This document shows positions 14,455 to 15,262 of a stretch of 15,262 nt of DNA, in pieces. The notes beneath the pieces are model-generated. The model saw only the letters and a program-made list of their open reading frames with translations. It searched no databases and was not told the DNA's origin. The stretch covers positions 1-15,262 of the forward strand of contig CAYJIL010000057.1 of assembly GCA_964370235.1 (NCBI GenBank). The letters are read 5' to 3'. The translations under genes were made by a program, and so were the position numbers. The stretch's first letter is position 1. Each line of letters starts with the position of its first letter. The DNA comes from CAYJIL01 sp964370235. GTDB lineage: Bacteria > Bacteroidota > Bacteroidia > Bacteroidales > Rikenellaceae.

Positions 14455-15262
14455 ATGTGTGGAATTGTAGCACTCTTTGATGTAAAAGAGGATAGTACAC
14501 TGCTAAGAGGCAGGGTGTTAGAGATGGCTCGTAAGATACGCCATCGTGGGCCAGATTGGTCGGGAATATATGTAGGTGATAAGGCTATTTTGGCGCATGA
14601 GCGTCTTTCGATTGTTGATCCACAGTCGGGAGGACAGCCCTTGCGTAGCAAAGATGGCAGATATATATTGGCTGCCAATGGCGAAATTTATAATCACAAG
14701 AGTTTGCGAGAGGAGCTATCTAGCGAATATGAATTTTTGACAGGTTCAGACTGCGAGGTAATTATACCTTTATATATTAAGTATGGTGTCGATGCTCTAA
14801 AGCACCTTAGTGGTATCTTTGCATTTGCGCTATATGATAGCCACACCGGTGACTATTTAATTGGTCGTGACCACATGGGTATTATACCTTTATATATAGG
14901 TCACGATAGCGAAGGGCAATTGTATGTTGCCTCGGAGCTAAAATCGCTAGAGGGTGTTTGCGATACTATCTCTCCGTTTGCTCCGGGTCACTGCCTTAGC
15001 AATAACGACACAAAGCCTACTCGCTGGTACACTCGCCAATGGGAAAGCTACGATGCCGTAGAGGATGGGCATAGCGATATTTCGGCTATTCGTGATGCTC
15101 TAAAGGCAGCCGTAAAACGACAGATGATGAGCGATGTGCCTTATGGTGTGCTACTTTCGGGGGGGCTTGATTCTTCAATCATCTCGGCTATTGCTGCACA
15201 ATATGCGGCTCGTCGTATCGAGAGCGAAGGTGCCGACGAGGCTTGGTGGCCACGTCTACACT
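14455..15262 (+). CDS. asnB: Asparagine synthetase B, glutamine-hydrolysing (5' half, runs off window)
   Basis: N-terminal 269 residues of an asparagine synthetase that uses glutamine nitrogen and ATP to amidate aspartate. The normal length is about 550 aa, so half lies beyond the window edge. The start is ATG-TGT, giving Cys2, the N-terminal nucleophile of the class II glutaminase domain (MCGIVALFDV). Glutaminase motifs follow: IRHRGPDWSG (28-37), HERLSIVDPQSGGQPL (48-63), NGEIYNH (75-81) and LIGRDHMGIIPLY (135-147). The synthetase domain begins with the ATP-pyrophosphatase P-loop SGGLDSS (235-241). The segment after it, AAQYAARRIESEG ... DEAWWPRLH, resembles the same stretch of E. coli AsnB. 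The gene starts only 6 nt after gltD stops, so it is co-transcribed with gltBD. No frameshift in the visible part. Confidence 0.95.
   Translation, partial: MCGIVALFDVKEDSTLLRGRVLEMARKIRHRGPDWSGIYVGDKAILAHERLSIVDPQSGGQPLRSKDGRYILAANGEIYNHKSLREELSSEYEFLTGSDCEVIIPLYIKYGVDALKHLSGIFAFALYDSHTGDYLIGRDHMGIIPLYIGHDSEGQLYVASELKSLEGVCDTISPFAPGHCLSNNDTKPTRWYTRQWESYDAVEDGHSDISAIRDALKAAVKRQMMSDVPYGVLLSGGLDSSIISAIAAQYAARRIESEGADEAWWPRLH

Noticed and set aside
14181..14678. Minus-strand open frame of 165 codons
   Set aside because: It is antisense to the end of gltD and the start of asnB, both of which have intact catalytic motifs; the composition (Ser/Pro/Ile-rich) is that of a shadow frame.
14761..14897. 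Direct repeat of 17 nt (attatacctttatatat) spaced exactly 120 nt apart in asnB
   Set aside because: Both copies encode IIPLYI at positions that are conserved in the AsnB family, so it reflects coincident protein sequence and codon choice, not a mobile or regulatory repeat.
1..15262. Search for CRISPR arrays, insertion sequences, tRNA genes, toxin-antitoxin pairs or defence systems
   Set aside because: No regularly spaced repeats, transposase motifs, tRNA-like folds or small gene pairs were seen; nearly the whole window is accounted for by housekeeping and transport genes.

Overview
The window looks like a chromosomal segment of a Bacteroidetes bacterium, most likely order Bacteroidales. The evidence is a type III glutamine synthetase (GlnN) of the kind common in that phylum, promoters matching the Bacteroidetes pattern TTTG-N19-21-TAnnTTTG, AT-rich intergenic DNA with mostly weak Shine-Dalgarno sites, and a large two-subunit bacterial GOGAT. 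I cannot name a genus. Leucine codon CTA is used heavily, so the tetramer CTAG is common.

Layout. Positions 1-572 hold the 3' end of rpoC (+), closed by a clear intrinsic terminator (591-622). Positions 824-5615 hold a four-gene minus-strand operon for an envelope-spanning export system, transcribed in the order TolC-like outer-membrane channel, HlyD-like adaptor, ABC-2 permease, ABC-2 permease. It ends in its own terminator (752-797), and no ATPase is encoded with it. Positions 5616-6103 are a 488-bp AT-rich divergent intergenic region with a good promoter for each direction and several dyads on the glnN side. Positions 6104-15262 are a plus-strand nitrogen-assimilation block: glnN (glutamine synthetase III), gltB and gltD (glutamate synthase), and the first half of asnB (asparagine synthetase B), which runs off the window.

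How the genes work together. GlnN fixes ammonium into glutamine. GltB and GltD turn glutamine plus 2-oxoglutarate into two glutamates. AsnB uses glutamine as nitrogen donor to make asparagine. gltB, gltD and asnB are packed as one operon (18-nt and 6-nt gaps). glnN is separated from gltB by 218 nt of structured intergenic sequence.

The most unusual thing I found is in that glnN-gltB gap. A GC-rich hairpin after glnN has the six-base loop CCCGAC, which is exactly complementary to GTCGGG in the loop of a second hairpin just upstream of gltB. The second hairpin sits inside a 9-bp inverted repeat whose 3' arm ends 16 nt before the gltB start. This could be a structured RNA leader with a kissing-loop contact, or a pair of DNA operator sites; the sequence alone cannot decide. 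No CRISPR array, insertion sequence, tRNA or rRNA was seen.
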